Shown in pieces: positions 63,901 through 64,000 of a stretch of 64,000 nt of DNA. Below the pieces are notes generated by a model, which saw nothing but the letters and a program-made list of their open reading frames with translations, was not told the origin of the DNA and ran no database searches. The position numbers and the translations under genes are program-made. Numbering within the stretch: the first letter of the stretch is position 1; the number at the start of each line of letters is the position of its first letter. The DNA comes from Helicoverpa zea (taxonomy: Eukaryota > Arthropoda > Insecta > Lepidoptera > Noctuidae), in assembly GCF_022581195.2 (NCBI RefSeq), contig NC_061455.1:6816120-6880119 (forward strand), read 5' to 3'.

Positions 63901-64000
63901 CTGTTCGGACTACGGAGGAGGCGAAAGTGGAGCGAGTTTTAAGGCCAAACAAACGTAAAGCCGCATCAATTTAGCCAAACAACCGTCAAACGAATGCGTT
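60931..64000. other. Terminal stretch without a recognised gene
   Basis: AT-rich, with no coding-like exon, RNA gene or clear repeat. Short frames near 62973-63185 and 63756-63974 contain no motif I know. Confidence 0.45.

Overview
The window is eukaryotic nuclear DNA, almost certainly from a moth or butterfly and possibly a noctuid-like moth. Three split genes have GT-AG introns, long AT-rich introns and intergenic DNA surround them, and several dispersed repeats are of kinds I associate with lepidopteran genomes. These include a tRNA-derived SINE, short elements with Helitron-like ends, a Harbinger-like MITE and a pogo-like MITE. There are no operons, CRISPR arrays, rRNA genes or functional tRNA genes that I can support.

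Layout, left to right. 1-3150: the 3' half of a pancreatic-lipase-family gene on the + strand (four exons; the 5' end is outside the window). 3150-13330: non-coding DNA with dispersed repeats, including one of two copies of a 187-bp palindromic MITE; the other copy is at 552-738. About 13340-30340: a + strand immunoglobulin-superfamily gene with six recognisable coding exons (24324-30338). It encodes a V-type Ig domain, a second divergent Ig-like domain and a C-terminal hydrophobic tail of GPI-signal type. A possible promoter and signal-peptide exon lie about 10.8 kb upstream, near 13361-13513. 30770-45960: mostly non-coding, with a candidate minus-strand terminal exon of an Ig-like protein (32975-33200) and a speculative two-exon small secreted peptide (35457-36740). 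45962-51042: a complete five-exon GMC-oxidoreductase gene (glucose-dehydrogenase-like flavoprotein, 698 residues) with a signal peptide, an unusually long N-terminal extension carrying a furin-type RQKR site, and both GMC signatures. 51043-64000: non-coding DNA rich in small transposons, including a 643-bp pogo-like element invaded by Helitron-like elements, and a CpG-rich candidate promoter at 56560-56720. A short first coding exon ending at 57123 may follow that promoter, with the gene body beyond the right edge.

The three main genes are unrelated in function: an extracellular lipase, a cell-surface adhesion or receptor type Ig protein, and a secreted flavoprotein oxidoreductase. Nothing suggests they work as a system. 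I did not find a convincing new biological system. The best leads are the odd GMC protein (propeptide and His-His active-site pair), the divergent Ig gene, the possible opposite-strand Ig terminal exon, and the nested or paired transposons whose target-site duplications can be read directly.
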